Part shown: positions 1 to 9,483 of the stretch, one piece after another | How the letters are laid out: every line of letters starts with the position of its first letter | How positions within the stretch are numbered: the first letter of the stretch is position 1 | NCBI RefSeq assembly: GCF_030811555.1 | Contig: NZ_JAUSQZ010000001.1 | Coordinates: 992,001-1,056,000, forward strand | From: Kineosporia succinea | Lineage (GTDB): Bacteria; Actinomycetota; Actinomycetes; Actinomycetales; Kineosporiaceae | DNA: 64,000 nt | Direction: 5' to 3' | The notes under the pieces: generated by a model | Told to the model about the DNA's origin: nothing | Databases searched by the model: none | What the model saw: the letters and a program-made list of their open reading frames with translations, nothing else | Program-made: the position numbers and the translations under genes

Positions 1-1441
1 GCTCGACGTCGTAGCGGTAGAGCTGCTTGCCCCAGAGCAGACCGGCGTAGGCGCGGCGGGCCACGTGCCGGTCGGCCTTGTCCATCTCGGGATGCACCAC
101 GCGGGCATAGAACTCGTCGGCCTCCCGTCGCCGGGCCTTCATCACCGCGTCGTAACTGGCTCCGAACGTGCCGCTCTCGGGCATCTGCCGGCTCAGGCGC
201 AGCTTCACGGTGACCGAATGGCCCGGCGCGACGGAGTCGAACGAGTACCAGACGGCGGCTTTCGTGCCCTCGTCGAACGGGTTCACCAGGTGCGCGTCGC
301 CGTGCACGATCCGCTGGTTGATCGCGTCCTTGGGGTAGGGACTGACGTTGCGCTCGGCCCCGAACAGCGACACCGCGTTGGTCTCGTTGTCGCAGAACAG
401 CAGCACCGGCGACCCCTCGGCGGCCAGGTAGTAGCTGCCCAGCGAACCGTGCTGCACCTCCAGCGCCTCCATGCCCCCGACCGCGAGAGTGGGCGGCAGC
501 AGCTGGTTCATGTGGCCGCGGCGCGGGTCCCGGCCCCAGGCCCAGGTGTTGCGCAGCCAGATCTGCGGCACCAGGTCGAGCGGGGCGGCGTCCGGCCCGT
601 GGTTCGTGGCCCGGATGCTGATGCAGATGTCGTCGGGCGAGGCCTTGGCGTAGGTCACCATGACGTCGAAGAAGCGGTTGCCGTCGAGCACCCCGGTGTC
701 GCCGAGCTCGTACTCCCGCTCGTCGCGTCCCCTCCGGGCGTTCTCCTCGCGGAGCTGCTGGTAGGGGTACTCGGCCTGGGGGTAGCGGTACATCCACTGC
801 ATCCAGCTGTGCGTGGGCGTGCCGTCGACCGCCCACCAGTACTCCTTGACGTCCTCACCGTGGTTGCCCTGGCCGTTGGTGAGGCCGTACAGACGCTCCT
901 TGAGGATCGGGTCCTTCCGGTTCCACAGCCCCACCGAGAAGTTCAGGAAGCCGAAGCGGTCGCAGATGCCGCCCAGTCCGTCCTCACCCCAGCGGTAGGC
1001 GCGGGCGTGCGAGTGCTCGAACGGGAACGCCGACCAGGCGTCGCCGTCGGCGGTGTAGTCCTCGCGCACGGTGCCCCACTGCCGGCCCGCCAGGTACGGG
1101 CCCCACTGGCGCCACGGGCTGCCAGGACCGGGAGACTCGGCCAGCCGGGCGTGCTCGGCGGTCGGCTCGGCCGGGAGCCCCCACGAGACCCCGCCGTCGC
1201 CCCACATCTTCTCGGGTTCCGGCGCGGCCGGCTCCTCACCCGGAGACGTGTCGTGCGACCAGTACGCCTTCATCGCCTCGGCCACCTCACGTTCCTCGGA
1301 TGCGCGCCGTTCCTCGTCGGCCGCTTCCCGAGGTGCCGGTACCCGCGCCTGTCCCGCCTCCACGATCTTCTCTTCGGCCGCCGGGGCGGGTGACTGCACC
1401 TTCTTGCCGGAGCGCTTACGAGGTCTCTGTCCGGAGGTCAC
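1..1441 (-). CDS. GH63-type (MGH1-like) glucosidase, N-terminal 480 residues; continues past window start
   Basis: The frame stays open to the left window edge, so the C-terminus is missing. The translation matches the N-terminal half of bacterial GH63/MGH1-like glucosidases. Recognisable segments are RQWGTVREDY, YRWGEDGLGGICD, LWNRKDPILKERLYGL, GNHGEDVKEY, PTHSWM, YELGDTGV, NTWAWGRDP and, at the edge, YAGLLWGKQLYRYDVE. These enzymes act on short alpha-glucosides or mannosylglycerate-like substrates; the substrate here is unknown. I chose the GTG at 1439-1441 because a GGAGGGG lies upstream, although the spacing of about 14 bases is long. The first in-frame ATG (1271-1273) would remove a basic, Ala/Glu-rich leader and keep all conserved sequence. 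No signal peptide is seen. Confidence 0.8.
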   Translation of the reverse strand, partial: MTSGQRPRKRSGKKVQSPAPAAEEKIVEAGQARVPAPREAADEERRASEEREVAEAMKAYWSHDTSPGEEPAAPEPEKMWGDGGVSWGLPAEPTAEHARLAESPGPGSPWRQWGPYLAGRQWGTVREDYTADGDAWSAFPFEHSHARAYRWGEDGLGGICDRFGFLNFSVGLWNRKDPILKERLYGLTNGQGNHGEDVKEYWWAVDGTPTHSWMQWMYRYPQAEYPYQQLREENARRGRDEREYELGDTGVLDGNRFFDVMVTYAKASPDDICISIRATNHGPDAAPLDLVPQIWLRNTWAWGRDPRRGHMNQLLPPTLAVGGMEALEVQHGSLGSYYLAAEGSPVLLFCDNETNAVSLFGAERNVSPYPKDAINQRIVHGDAHLVNPFDEGTKAAVWYSFDSVAPGHSVTVKLRLSRQMPESGTFGASYDAVMKARRREADEFYARVVHPEMDKADRHVARRAYAGLLWGKQLYRYDVE

Positions 1442-1532
1442 ACGATCAAGACTGCCCCTCCGGACGCGCGGAGTCCCGTCTCCGACACTCGTGCCGTACG
1501 AGTGTCCACAAGCACTTTCGCCTCAAAAGGGG

Positions 1533-2438
1533 TCAATCCCGGTCGGACATCTCCCGGTACGTCTCCGCGAGTTCGCCCACGAGGGCGGCGCCGCCCAGCC
1601 AGTTGCCCGGCGCGGGCAGCTGACGCAGCAGCAGATCGGGCGGCAGATCGGGATGACTGGGCAGCGGCAGCAGCCGGCCCGCGGTCCAGAACGTCACCGC
1701 ATCCCCGCCCGGTGGGCCGGGTTTCGCCCGCTTGCGCCCAGAAGGCGCCTTTTCCGGGAGAGAGGCCAGAGCCAGGGACGCGCTGAGCACCGTGGGCGCC
1801 TCGGCCTCGGCCAGGCGGTCGATCGCCGGGGTCTCGTCGTCGTCCTCGTCCTCGAGCGCGTCGCCCCGCAGTTCCCGCAACCGGTCGAGCAGGTCTTCGC
1901 GCGCCCGCCCGCGCCAGCGCAGGATCAGGAACGGGTCGTCGTCGAAACGCTCCGCCAGCAGGTAGAACACGGCCGCGATGTGCTTGCAGGGCACGGCCCC
2001 GTCGGGGCAGCTGCAGAGCAGGTCGAGGTCGGCCAGGCGGCCGGGGAACAGCGGGGCGCCGGCCTGGGCGAACACCGGCTCGAGCTCGCGCGGGAACTCC
2101 CCGGCCAGCAGCTGGGCGCTGAACAGGGCCTGCTCGGCGAGCACCACCTCGACCTTGGCCCAGGTCAGCCGGGAGAACTTCTTCAGCCCGATGCGCACCC
2201 GGTAGGGCGTGACCCGCGAGCCCTGCACGTCGGCGGCCACGACGCCGGGCTCGACCTCCAGCGAGATGACCTGTCCCTTGCGGGCGTAGGCGCGACCCCG
2301 CGTGAGACGGGTGCCCAGGGCGAACGACTCGAGCACCCCGATGAACCGGCGCGACCACCACTGCTCGCCGATCGAGCCCCGGCCGCTGCGGGCGGTCAGG
2401 CCGTTCTCCACCGCGAGAGGCTTCCCGTAGTCCTTCAT
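1533..2438 (-). CDS. SWIM zinc-finger protein
   Basis: 301 residues. The SWIM signature is C142-x-C144-x6-C151-x-H153 (CSCPDG...CKH), a small zinc-binding fold thought to bind DNA or protein. The N-terminus (GEQWWSRRFIGVLESF, GRAYARKGQV) is the usual start of actinobacterial SWIM proteins paired with SNF2 helicases. An acidic stretch (EDEDDDE) and a variable tail follow. The start codon overlaps the stop of the SNF2 gene (ATGA), so the two are translationally coupled. This pairing suggests the protein is a DNA- or substrate-recognition partner of the helicase; the biological role is not known. Confidence 0.88.
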   Translation of the reverse strand: MKDYGKPLAVENGLTARSGRGSIGEQWWSRRFIGVLESFALGTRLTRGRAYARKGQVISLEVEPGVVAADVQGSRVTPYRVRIGLKKFSRLTWAKVEVVLAEQALFSAQLLAGEFPRELEPVFAQAGAPLFPGRLADLDLLCSCPDGAVPCKHIAAVFYLLAERFDDDPFLILRWRGRAREDLLDRLRELRGDALEDEDDDETPAIDRLAEAEAPTVLSASLALASLPEKAPSGRKRAKPGPPGGDAVTFWTAGRLLPLPSHPDLPPDLLLRQLPAPGNWLGGAALVGELAETYREMSDRD

Positions 2439-5400
2439 TCCACCGCCCCCGCGTCCAGGGTGAGCAGCTCGCGCAGCTGCCCGCTCGACAGTTCGGTCAG
2501 CCAGCCCTCACCGGTGCCGACGATGCTGGCCGCCAGCCCCCGCTTGTCGCGGATCATCGTGGCGACGCGTTCCTCGAGCGTGCCCGCGCACACGAACTTG
2601 CGCACCTGAACCGTGCGGGACTGCCCGATCCGGAACGCGCGGTCGGTGGCCTGGTCCTCGACGGCGGGGTTCCACCAGCGGTCGACATGGATGACGTGGT
2701 TGGCGGCGGTGAGCGTCAGCCCGGTGCCGCCGGCCTTCAGGGAGAGCACGAAGATCGGTGGGGCGTCTCGGGACTCGCCCTGGAACCGGGTCACCATCTC
2801 GTCGCGCCCGGTCTTGGCGACGCCACCGTGCAGGAACAGCACCTCCCGGCCGAAGCGGGCGGTCAGGTGGGTGCGCAGCATCTCGCCGAACTCCGCGTAC
2901 TGGGTGAAGATCAGGGCCTTCTCCCCGGAGGCGAGGATCTCCTCCAGCGTCTCCTCCAGCCGGGCCAGCTTGCCCGAGCGGCCCGCGACCCGGCTGCCGT
3001 CGCGCTGGAACTGGGCCGGGTGGTTGCAGACCTGCTTGAGCTTGGTCATCGTCGCCAGCACCAGCCCGCGCCGCTCCATGCCCTCGCTGTTCTCGATGCG
3101 GGCCATCATGTCGGTGACCACGTTCTGGTAGAGCGCGGCCTGTTCCGAGGTGAGCGTGCAGACCACCTCCATCTCCAGCTTCTCCGGCAGGTCACTGATG
3201 ATGGTCTTGTCGGTCTTGACCCGGCGCAGGATGAACGGCTGGGTCACCGCCTTCAGCTTCTCCCGGGCCTCGTGCGAACCGACCCGCTCGATCGGCAGCG
3301 CGTACCGCTTCTTGAAGTCCGCCGGGTCGCCGAGCACGCGCGGGTTGGCGAACTCCATCAGGCTCCACAGGTCGGCCAACCGGTTCTCCACCGGGGTACC
3401 GGTCACCGCGATCCGGCGCGAGGCCGTCAGCGACCGGGCCGCCGTGGCCGCCTGCGTCGCCGCGTTCTTCACCGCCTGGGCCTCGTCGAGCACGATGCGG
3501 CGCCAGTCGAACTTGCGCAGGGCCACGGCGTCGCGGGCGAGTAACGAATACGTGGTGATGACCAGATCGCTGGCGGAGACGGCCTCTTCGAACGATGAAC
3601 CCTGCGGCCGGTCGGACCCGTGCTGCACGTGAACCCGCAGCGAGGGCGTGAACCGAGAGGCCTCCCGCTGCCAGTTGCCCACCAGCGACATCGGGCAGAC
3701 CAGCAGCGTCGGGCCGCTCCCGGGCGGGTCCGAGGCCATCAGCGCCAGCAGCTGAACGGTCTTGCCCAGCCCCATGTCGTCGGCGAGAACCGCCCCCAGG
3801 CCGATGTTCTCGAGGAACGACAGCCAGGCGACACCGCGTTCCTGGTACGGCCGCAGGGTTCCCTCGAAGCCTTCCGGCACCGTGAAGTCCTGCAGGACCC
3901 GCTCGTCGGACGAGGCGAGGAAGTCCGCCAGCCAGCCCGACGCGTCCACCCCCGTGACCTCGAGACCGGCGGGGCCCTCGGAACCGGCCCCGATCACCGA
4001 GAGCACGTCGGCGATCGACATGGTCTGCGGCCCGACCTTGCGCTGCTTGCGCAGGAAAGTCCGAGCCTTGCGCAGCTTCTCGGGATCGACCTGCATCCAC
4101 TCACCGCGCAGCCGAACCAGCGGCTGCTGGGCCTCGATCAGCAGGTCGACCTCGTCGGCGGTCAGCGGCTGGTCACCGATCGACAGCCGCCAGTCGTACT
4201 CCACGATGTCGTTCTGCCGGAAAACGGGTGCGCCCTCGACCCTTCCGGGCTGCGGAGGGGTGCCCGCCCGCAGCCGGGCGCCCAGGCGCTGCGGTTTCGA
4301 CCACCAGCCGGGGAACTGCACCCCGAAACCGGCGCCGATCAGAAGGCCGGCGGCCTCGGTCAGGAACTCGTGCGCCCCGGCGGTGTCGAGCAGCAGCTCC
4401 ACCGGCCTCGCCCCGAGCAGGGCCTCTCGCAGCCGCGGGTACAGCCGCAGCGCCCGGCCGAGCTCGGCCAGCAGCGTCTCCTGCGGCCGGGGCGCGTTGC
4501 GGCGCAGCCGGGTCAGGGTGAGCTCGGCGTCCCAGATCTGCTGGGCGGCGATGAAGATGCCGGGCTGGTCGGCGTCCTGCAGCCCGAAGTCGAGGCGCCA
4601 CAGCGCCGACTCCTCGGCCGGGCGCAGCTCCTCGTCGGCCGGGCGCAGGATGCTCGTCAGGTCGTCGTCGGTCGGCTCCACCAGCCGGAAACAGGCCCGC
4701 ACCAGGCCGCCGTTCAGCGCCTCGGCCTGCCATTCCGCCACCCCGTCGAGCAGGTTGCGCATCTGGCGCTGATTGGCCGGGAACGCCGGATACGCCCCGC
4801 GCAGTCCCTGCCGCCAGCCCAGCAGCCCGAGCCCACCCGAACTCCGCGACGGCGCCAGCCGCGCCCGCACCGACGCGTCCACCAGCGCGTCCACCGCCGC
4901 AGCGGCGCACTCCCCGGCCGGGGCGACCGCGTTCCAGGAGGGCGGCAGGGTGGCGACCGCGTGCCGGAACCACTCCCCGTCGTCCCCCGTGATCACCGGC
5001 CGCCACCGGGCCACCCCGTGGCCGTCCGGCGCCTCCAGCACCACCGGCAGCACCCGGCCCCGGGTGATCAGGTCGTCCACGAAAGCCAGCAGAGCGAGGA
5101 GGTGACGCACGTCGGAGCCGGCGACCACCACGTCCTCAAGCCCGGAAACGAACCCGCGCAACAACGCCAAGGCCGGCCGCGCGGGCACCGAAACCGTGGC
5201 CACCCGCCATCTGACCTCGGGGAACAGCCGCGCGGACTCACCCTCGGCCCGGTCGGACGCCCAGCCCGACCGCAGATCGAGCAGCTCGGGCGAACCGGCC
5301 GGCGCATGCTGGAACGAGGGCAGCACGAGGTCGGCGGTGCCCTCCACCCAGCCCTCGCCCTCGCCTACGCCTCCGGCGGAGAGCGTCTTGGCGAGCTCGT

Positions 5401-5560
5401 CGGCGGGGATGCAGAACGGGTGCTCACGCACCTTCGGCCGTCGCCCGGTGCGTTCGGCGGGCACCGCGCGCACCTGCGGATCCTCGGCCCACAGCACGAG
5501 CGAGCCGTCGTCGGCGGGATCTCCGGACGCGGGAGACCACCAGGCATGGACGACGAACAC
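2435..5560 (-). CDS. SNF2/HepA-family DEAD/DEAH-box helicase
   Basis: 1041 residues, the usual size for SNF2_assoc (DUF3670) plus SNF2_N plus Helicase_C proteins. Motif I is DDMGLGKT (about residue 595), motif II is DEAQ (about 693), and TGTPVENRLADLWSL follows. The second RecA lobe has IFTQYAEF, LSLKAGGTGLTLT, HVDRWWNPAVEDQATDRAFRIGQ (about 970) and a conserved C-terminal tail. It is an ATP-driven DNA translocase. I chose the GTG at 5558-5560 (VFVVHAWWSP, the family's normal N-terminus) over upstream ATGs because those run into the cobalamin riboswitch. TACCCT lies exactly six bases upstream, so the mRNA is probably leaderless. The gene overlaps the downstream SWIM gene by 4 bases. Confidence 0.93.
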   Translation of the reverse strand: MFVVHAWWSPASGDPADDGSLVLWAEDPQVRAVPAERTGRRPKVREHPFCIPADELAKTLSAGGVGEGEGWVEGTADLVLPSFQHAPAGSPELLDLRSGWASDRAEGESARLFPEVRWRVATVSVPARPALALLRGFVSGLEDVVVAGSDVRHLLALLAFVDDLITRGRVLPVVLEAPDGHGVARWRPVITGDDGEWFRHAVATLPPSWNAVAPAGECAAAAVDALVDASVRARLAPSRSSGGLGLLGWRQGLRGAYPAFPANQRQMRNLLDGVAEWQAEALNGGLVRACFRLVEPTDDDLTSILRPADEELRPAEESALWRLDFGLQDADQPGIFIAAQQIWDAELTLTRLRRNAPRPQETLLAELGRALRLYPRLREALLGARPVELLLDTAGAHEFLTEAAGLLIGAGFGVQFPGWWSKPQRLGARLRAGTPPQPGRVEGAPVFRQNDIVEYDWRLSIGDQPLTADEVDLLIEAQQPLVRLRGEWMQVDPEKLRKARTFLRKQRKVGPQTMSIADVLSVIGAGSEGPAGLEVTGVDASGWLADFLASSDERVLQDFTVPEGFEGTLRPYQERGVAWLSFLENIGLGAVLADDMGLGKTVQLLALMASDPPGSGPTLLVCPMSLVGNWQREASRFTPSLRVHVQHGSDRPQGSSFEEAVSASDLVITTYSLLARDAVALRKFDWRRIVLDEAQAVKNAATQAATAARSLTASRRIAVTGTPVENRLADLWSLMEFANPRVLGDPADFKKRYALPIERVGSHEAREKLKAVTQPFILRRVKTDKTIISDLPEKLEMEVVCTLTSEQAALYQNVVTDMMARIENSEGMERRGLVLATMTKLKQVCNHPAQFQRDGSRVAGRSGKLARLEETLEEILASGEKALIFTQYAEFGEMLRTHLTARFGREVLFLHGGVAKTGRDEMVTRFQGESRDAPPIFVLSLKAGGTGLTLTAANHVIHVDRWWNPAVEDQATDRAFRIGQSRTVQVRKFVCAGTLEERVATMIRDKRGLAASIVGTGEGWLTELSSGQLRELLTLDAGAVE

Positions 5561-5566
5561 CGGCCA

Positions 5567-5572
5567 AGGGTA
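5567..5572 (-). promoter_or_regulatory. -10 element of leaderless SNF2 promoter
   Basis: TACCCT on the minus strand ends six bases before the GTG start, with no Shine-Dalgarno between. It is the same arrangement as at seven other genes in this window. Confidence 0.5.
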
Positions 5573-5590
5573 GGCCAGTGGGCCCGGGGC

Positions 5591-5709
5591 TGGCACAGTT
5601 GGCACCGTTAAGCACCTGTAGCCGGTGTGGAACGACAGGAAGCCGGTGAGAATCCGGCGCGGTCGCGCCACTGTGAGGCACCTCATGTGCCGAGCCAGGA
5701 ACTGTGCCA
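5591..5709 (+). promoter_or_regulatory. Cobalamin riboswitch upstream of cobN
   Basis: The conserved aptamer core is present: GTGAGAATCCGGCGCGG, then CGCGCCACTGTGA, then GAGCCAGGA. The P1 helix is a perfect 10-bp pairing of TGGCACAGTT (5591-5600) with AACTGTGCCA (5700-5709). A short GC hairpin (CGCCG...CGGCG, about 5721-5740) abuts the GAGGAAGAGG ribosome binding site of cobN, so translational control is likely. When adenosylcobalamin binds, these elements repress the downstream gene. Confidence 0.93.
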
Positions 5710-5755
5710 CACCGCACCGACCCGCCGCGCGGACGGCGAGGAAGAGGACGTCAAC

Positions 5756-8700
5756 GTGTCAGAAGCTCCCGTGGAGCGTCAGCCCGTCCTGCTCATCTCC
5801 ACCTCCGACACCGACCTGCTCAGCGCCCGCGCGAGCTCGGTGCCGTACCGGCTGGCGAACCCGAACCGGGTGTCCGTGGACGACCTGGACGGCCTGCTCG
5901 AGGGCGTCGCCGTCGCCGTGGTGCGCCTGCTCGGCGGCACCCGGGCCTGGGAGGACGGGCTGAACGCCCTGCTCGGCAAGGGGGTACCCGTGGTGGTGCT
6001 CTCCGGTGAGGCCCTGCCCGACGCCGACCTGATGAGCCGCTCGACGGTTCCGGTCGGGGTGGCCGCGCAGGCTCACGGATACCTGGTCGAGGGTGGCCCT
6101 TCCAACCTCACCGAGCTGCACTCGTTCCTGACCGACACCGTGCTGCTGACGGGGTTCGGGTTCGAGCCACCTCGCAGCACGCCGCAGTGGGGTGTCCTGT
6201 CTCGCTCCAGCCGTTTCGAACCGGAGGACGAGCGACCCACCATCGCCGTCCTCTACTACCGCGCCCACCACGTGGCCGGGAACACGGCTTTCGTCGAGGC
6301 TCTGTGCACCGCGGTGGAAGACGCGGGTGGACGCGCCCTCCCGATCTTCTGCGCGTCGTTGCGGGCGGCGGACTCCGAGCTGCTGGCCCGGCTGGGCACC
6401 GCCGACGCCCTGCTCGTCACCGTGCTGGCCGCGGGCGGCAACCGGCCCGCGACCGCCTCGGCCGGGGGTGACGAGTCCACCTGGGACATCGGGGCGCTCG
6501 CCGCTCTCGACGTCCCCATTCTGCAGGCCATCAGCACGCTGACCTCGCGGGAACGCTGGCTGGAGAACACCGAGGGCCTGATCCCCCTGGACGCGGCCAA
6601 CCAGGTCGCGATCCCGGAGTTCGACGGACGGCTGATCACGGTGCCGTTCTCGTTCAAGGAGGTCGACTCCGAGGGACTCACCCAGTACGTGGCCGACCCC
6701 GAAAGGGCTGCCCGGGCCGCGGGAATCGCGGTGGCTCACGCCCGTCTTCGCTCACTGCCCTCGGCATCGAAGCGAATTGCCCTGGTGCTCACCGCCTACC
6801 CGACCAAGCACGCGCGCATCGGTAACGCGGTGGGTCTCGACACGCCGGCGTCCGCGCTGGCGCTGTTGTCGGCGATGAGGGACGCGGGGTACGACGTCGG
6901 TCCTTCGTCGGGCGCCGGTGCGTTCCCCGGCTTCGAGGCCATGGACGGGGACGCCCTGGTGCACGGGCTCATCGAGGCCGGCGGTCAGGATCTGGACTGG
7001 CTCTCCGAAGAAGACCTGGCGCGTAATCCTGTTCGCATCCCGGCCGCTACCTACCGCGCCTTTTTCGACGGTCTTCCTGAGGATCTGCGGGCGTCGGTCG
7101 TCGAGTCCTGGGGTCCGGCACCGGGTTCGATGTTCGTCGACCCGCCCGGTGGAGCGCTTTCCTCCGGCGACCCGGACGGGGACATCGTGCTGGCGGCCAT
7201 CGTCGCCGGCAACGTCGTGCTGCTGCTCCAGCCGCCGCGAGGCTTCGGCGACAACCCGGTCGCGATCTACCACGACCCGGAACTGCCGCCGTCGCACCAC
7301 TACCTGGCGGCCTACCACTGGCTGAATCTGGCTGTTCCCTCCGGTGGTTTCGGTGCGGACGCGGTGGTGCACCTGGGTAAGCACGGCACCCTGGAGTGGA
7401 CGCCCGGCAAGACCCTGGCCCTTTCGGCCTCCTGCTCCCCCGACGCCGCGCTGGGCAACCTGCCGTTGATCTACCCCTTCCTGGTCAACGACCCGGGCGA
7501 GGGCACGCAGGCCAAGCGCCGGGCGCACGCGACACTGGTCGACCACCTGGTGCCGCCGATGGCCCGGGCCGATTCGTACGGCGACATCGCCCGGCTGGAG
7601 CAGCTTCTCGACGAGTACGCGTCGGTGTCGGCGCTCGACCCGGCGAAGGCCCCGCAGATCCAGACGCAGATCTGGACACTCATGCACGCGGCCAAGCTCG
7701 ACCACGACCTGGGGCTGGCCGAACGGCCGCACGAGGCCGAGTTCGACGACATGATCCTGCACCTCGACGGCTGGCTCTGCCAGGTCAAGGACGCCCAGAT
7801 CCGCGACGGGCTGCACATTCTCGGCCAGGCCCCCTCGGGATCGGTTCTGGTGCATCTGGTCACGTCGATGCTGCGGGCGCGGCAGCTGTGGGCCGGGTCG
7901 CAGAACCTGCCGGGGTTGCGGGAGGCGCTGGGGCTGGACGAGGCTTCGGTCGGCACCGGGTCTTCGGAGTCCGACGGCCTGGAAGAGGTGGACGAGGCCC
8001 AGGAGCGGGCGGTTGCGCTGGTACAGGGACTGGCCGACGCTTCGTGGTCCGTCTCCGCCGTGCCGTCGGTGGTGCAGTCGGTGGTTTCCGGCTTTGACGA
8101 CACCTCGTCCGTGGACGTGCCGGCCCTGACCGCAGTGCTGGAATTCGCTGCCTCCGAGGTGGTTCCGCGTCTCCTGAAGACGACCGACGAGCTCACCGCC
8201 GTCCTGCACGCGCTCGACGGTGGTTTCGTGCACCCGGGCCCGAGCGGTTCGCCGCTGCGCGGTCTGGTGAATGTGCTCCCGACCGGCCGTAACTTCTACT
8301 CGGTCGACCCGCGCGCGGTGCCGAGCCGGCTGGCCTGGGAGACGGGCCGGTCGATGGCCGAGTCGCTGCTCGAGCGGTACAAGGCCGACGAGGGTGACTG
8401 GCCGCGGTCGGTGGGGCTGTCGGTGTGGGGCACCTCGGCGATGCGGACCTCGGGTGACGACGTCGCGGAAGTGCTGGCCCTGCTGGGTATCCGGCCGGTG
8501 TGGGACGACGCCTCGCGGCGGATCACCTCGCTGGAGGCCATCTCGCTGGAGGAACTCGGGCACCCGCGCATCGACGTGACGGTGCGGATCTCGGGGTTCT
8601 TCCGGGACGCGTTCCCGCACGTGGTCCAGATGATCGACGACGCGGTGCAGATGGCTGCCTCACTGGACGAGCCCTCGGACTCGAACTTCGTGCGCGCCCA

Positions 8701-9466
8701 CGTGCAGGAGGATCTGGCCGCCCACGGCGACTCGCGCAGGGCCACCACCCGCATCTTCGGCTCCAAGCCGGGTTCCTACGGTGCGGGGGTGCTGCCGCTG
8801 ATCGACACCCGCACCTGGCGGGACGACGCGGATCTGGCCGAGGTGTACGCGGTCTGGGGCGGATACGCGTACGGGCGCGGGCTGGACGGGCGTGAGGCTC
8901 GTTCGGACATGGAGACGTCGTACCGGCGGATTGCCGTGGCGGCCAAGAACTACGACAGTGTCGAGCACGACATCGCCGACAGCGACGACTATTTCCAGTA
9001 CCACGGTGGCATGGTGTCGATGGTTCGGGCGCTGACGGGTTCCGCCCCGAAGGCCTACATCGGCGACAGCACCCACCCCTCGGCCGTGCGCACGCGCACG
9101 CTGCACGAGGAGGTCTCGCGGGTGTTCCGTTCCCGGGTGGTCAACCCGCGCTGGATCGCGGCCATGCAGAGGCACGGTTACAAGGGCGCTTTCGAGATGG
9201 CGGCGACGGTCGACTACCTGTTCGGCTACGACGCCACGACGGGTGTGGTGGCGGACTGGATGTACGGCAAGCTGGCCGAGACCTACGTGCTCGACGAGTC
9301 GGTGCAGAAGTTCATGAACGACTCCAACCCGTGGGCGCTGCACGGCATCACGGAGCGTCTGCTGGAGGCGGCCGAGCGGGGACTGTGGGCGGAGCCGTCG
9401 CCGGAGATGCTCGACGCGCTGCGTGAGGTGTTCCTGCGCACGGAGGGTGATCTCGAGGGGAAATAG
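5756..9466 (+). CDS. cobN: Cobaltochelatase subunit CobN
   Basis: 1236 residues, the normal size for the large subunit of aerobic cobaltochelatase. CobN inserts Co2+ into hydrogenobyrinic acid a,c-diamide together with an ATPase I/D complex, here the ChlID fusion at 18892-21093. Diagnostic segments are LTAYPTKHARIGNAVGLDTP, HLGKHGTLEWTPGK (about residue 538) and the C-terminal GYKGAFEMAATVDYLFGYDA, with WMYGKLAETYV near the end. I chose the GTG at 5756 because GAGGAAGAGG precedes it and the upstream frame is inside the riboswitch. It is the only cobalamin gene transcribed rightward here. Confidence 0.96.
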   Translation: MSEAPVERQPVLLISTSDTDLLSARASSVPYRLANPNRVSVDDLDGLLEGVAVAVVRLLGGTRAWEDGLNALLGKGVPVVVLSGEALPDADLMSRSTVPVGVAAQAHGYLVEGGPSNLTELHSFLTDTVLLTGFGFEPPRSTPQWGVLSRSSRFEPEDERPTIAVLYYRAHHVAGNTAFVEALCTAVEDAGGRALPIFCASLRAADSELLARLGTADALLVTVLAAGGNRPATASAGGDESTWDIGALAALDVPILQAISTLTSRERWLENTEGLIPLDAANQVAIPEFDGRLITVPFSFKEVDSEGLTQYVADPERAARAAGIAVAHARLRSLPSASKRIALVLTAYPTKHARIGNAVGLDTPASALALLSAMRDAGYDVGPSSGAGAFPGFEAMDGDALVHGLIEAGGQDLDWLSEEDLARNPVRIPAATYRAFFDGLPEDLRASVVESWGPAPGSMFVDPPGGALSSGDPDGDIVLAAIVAGNVVLLLQPPRGFGDNPVAIYHDPELPPSHHYLAAYHWLNLAVPSGGFGADAVVHLGKHGTLEWTPGKTLALSASCSPDAALGNLPLIYPFLVNDPGEGTQAKRRAHATLVDHLVPPMARADSYGDIARLEQLLDEYASVSALDPAKAPQIQTQIWTLMHAAKLDHDLGLAERPHEAEFDDMILHLDGWLCQVKDAQIRDGLHILGQAPSGSVLVHLVTSMLRARQLWAGSQNLPGLREALGLDEASVGTGSSESDGLEEVDEAQERAVALVQGLADASWSVSAVPSVVQSVVSGFDDTSSVDVPALTAVLEFAASEVVPRLLKTTDELTAVLHALDGGFVHPGPSGSPLRGLVNVLPTGRNFYSVDPRAVPSRLAWETGRSMAESLLERYKADEGDWPRSVGLSVWGTSAMRTSGDDVAEVLALLGIRPVWDDASRRITSLEAISLEELGHPRIDVTVRISGFFRDAFPHVVQMIDDAVQMAASLDEPSDSNFVRAHVQEDLAAHGDSRRATTRIFGSKPGSYGAGVLPLIDTRTWRDDADLAEVYAVWGGYAYGRGLDGREARSDMETSYRRIAVAAKNYDSVEHDIADSDDYFQYHGGMVSMVRALTGSAPKAYIGDSTHPSAVRTRTLHEEVSRVFRSRVVNPRWIAAMQRHGYKGAFEMAATVDYLFGYDATTGVVADWMYGKLAETYVLDESVQKFMNDSNPWALHGITERLLEAAERGLWAEPSPEMLDALREVFLRTEGDLEGK

Positions 9467-9483
9467 GGCTTCTGGTCCGGAGG

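Noticed and set aside
65-5611. Long plus-strand reading frames over the GH63, SWIM and SNF2 genes
   Set aside because: They are antisense to genes with clear family motifs and show no recognisable domains; long false frames are normal in DNA this GC-rich.
6752-8620. 622-codon minus-strand frame across cobN
   Set aside because: It lies inside a well-recognised CobN gene and its translation is low-complexity Arg/Gly/His without any motif.
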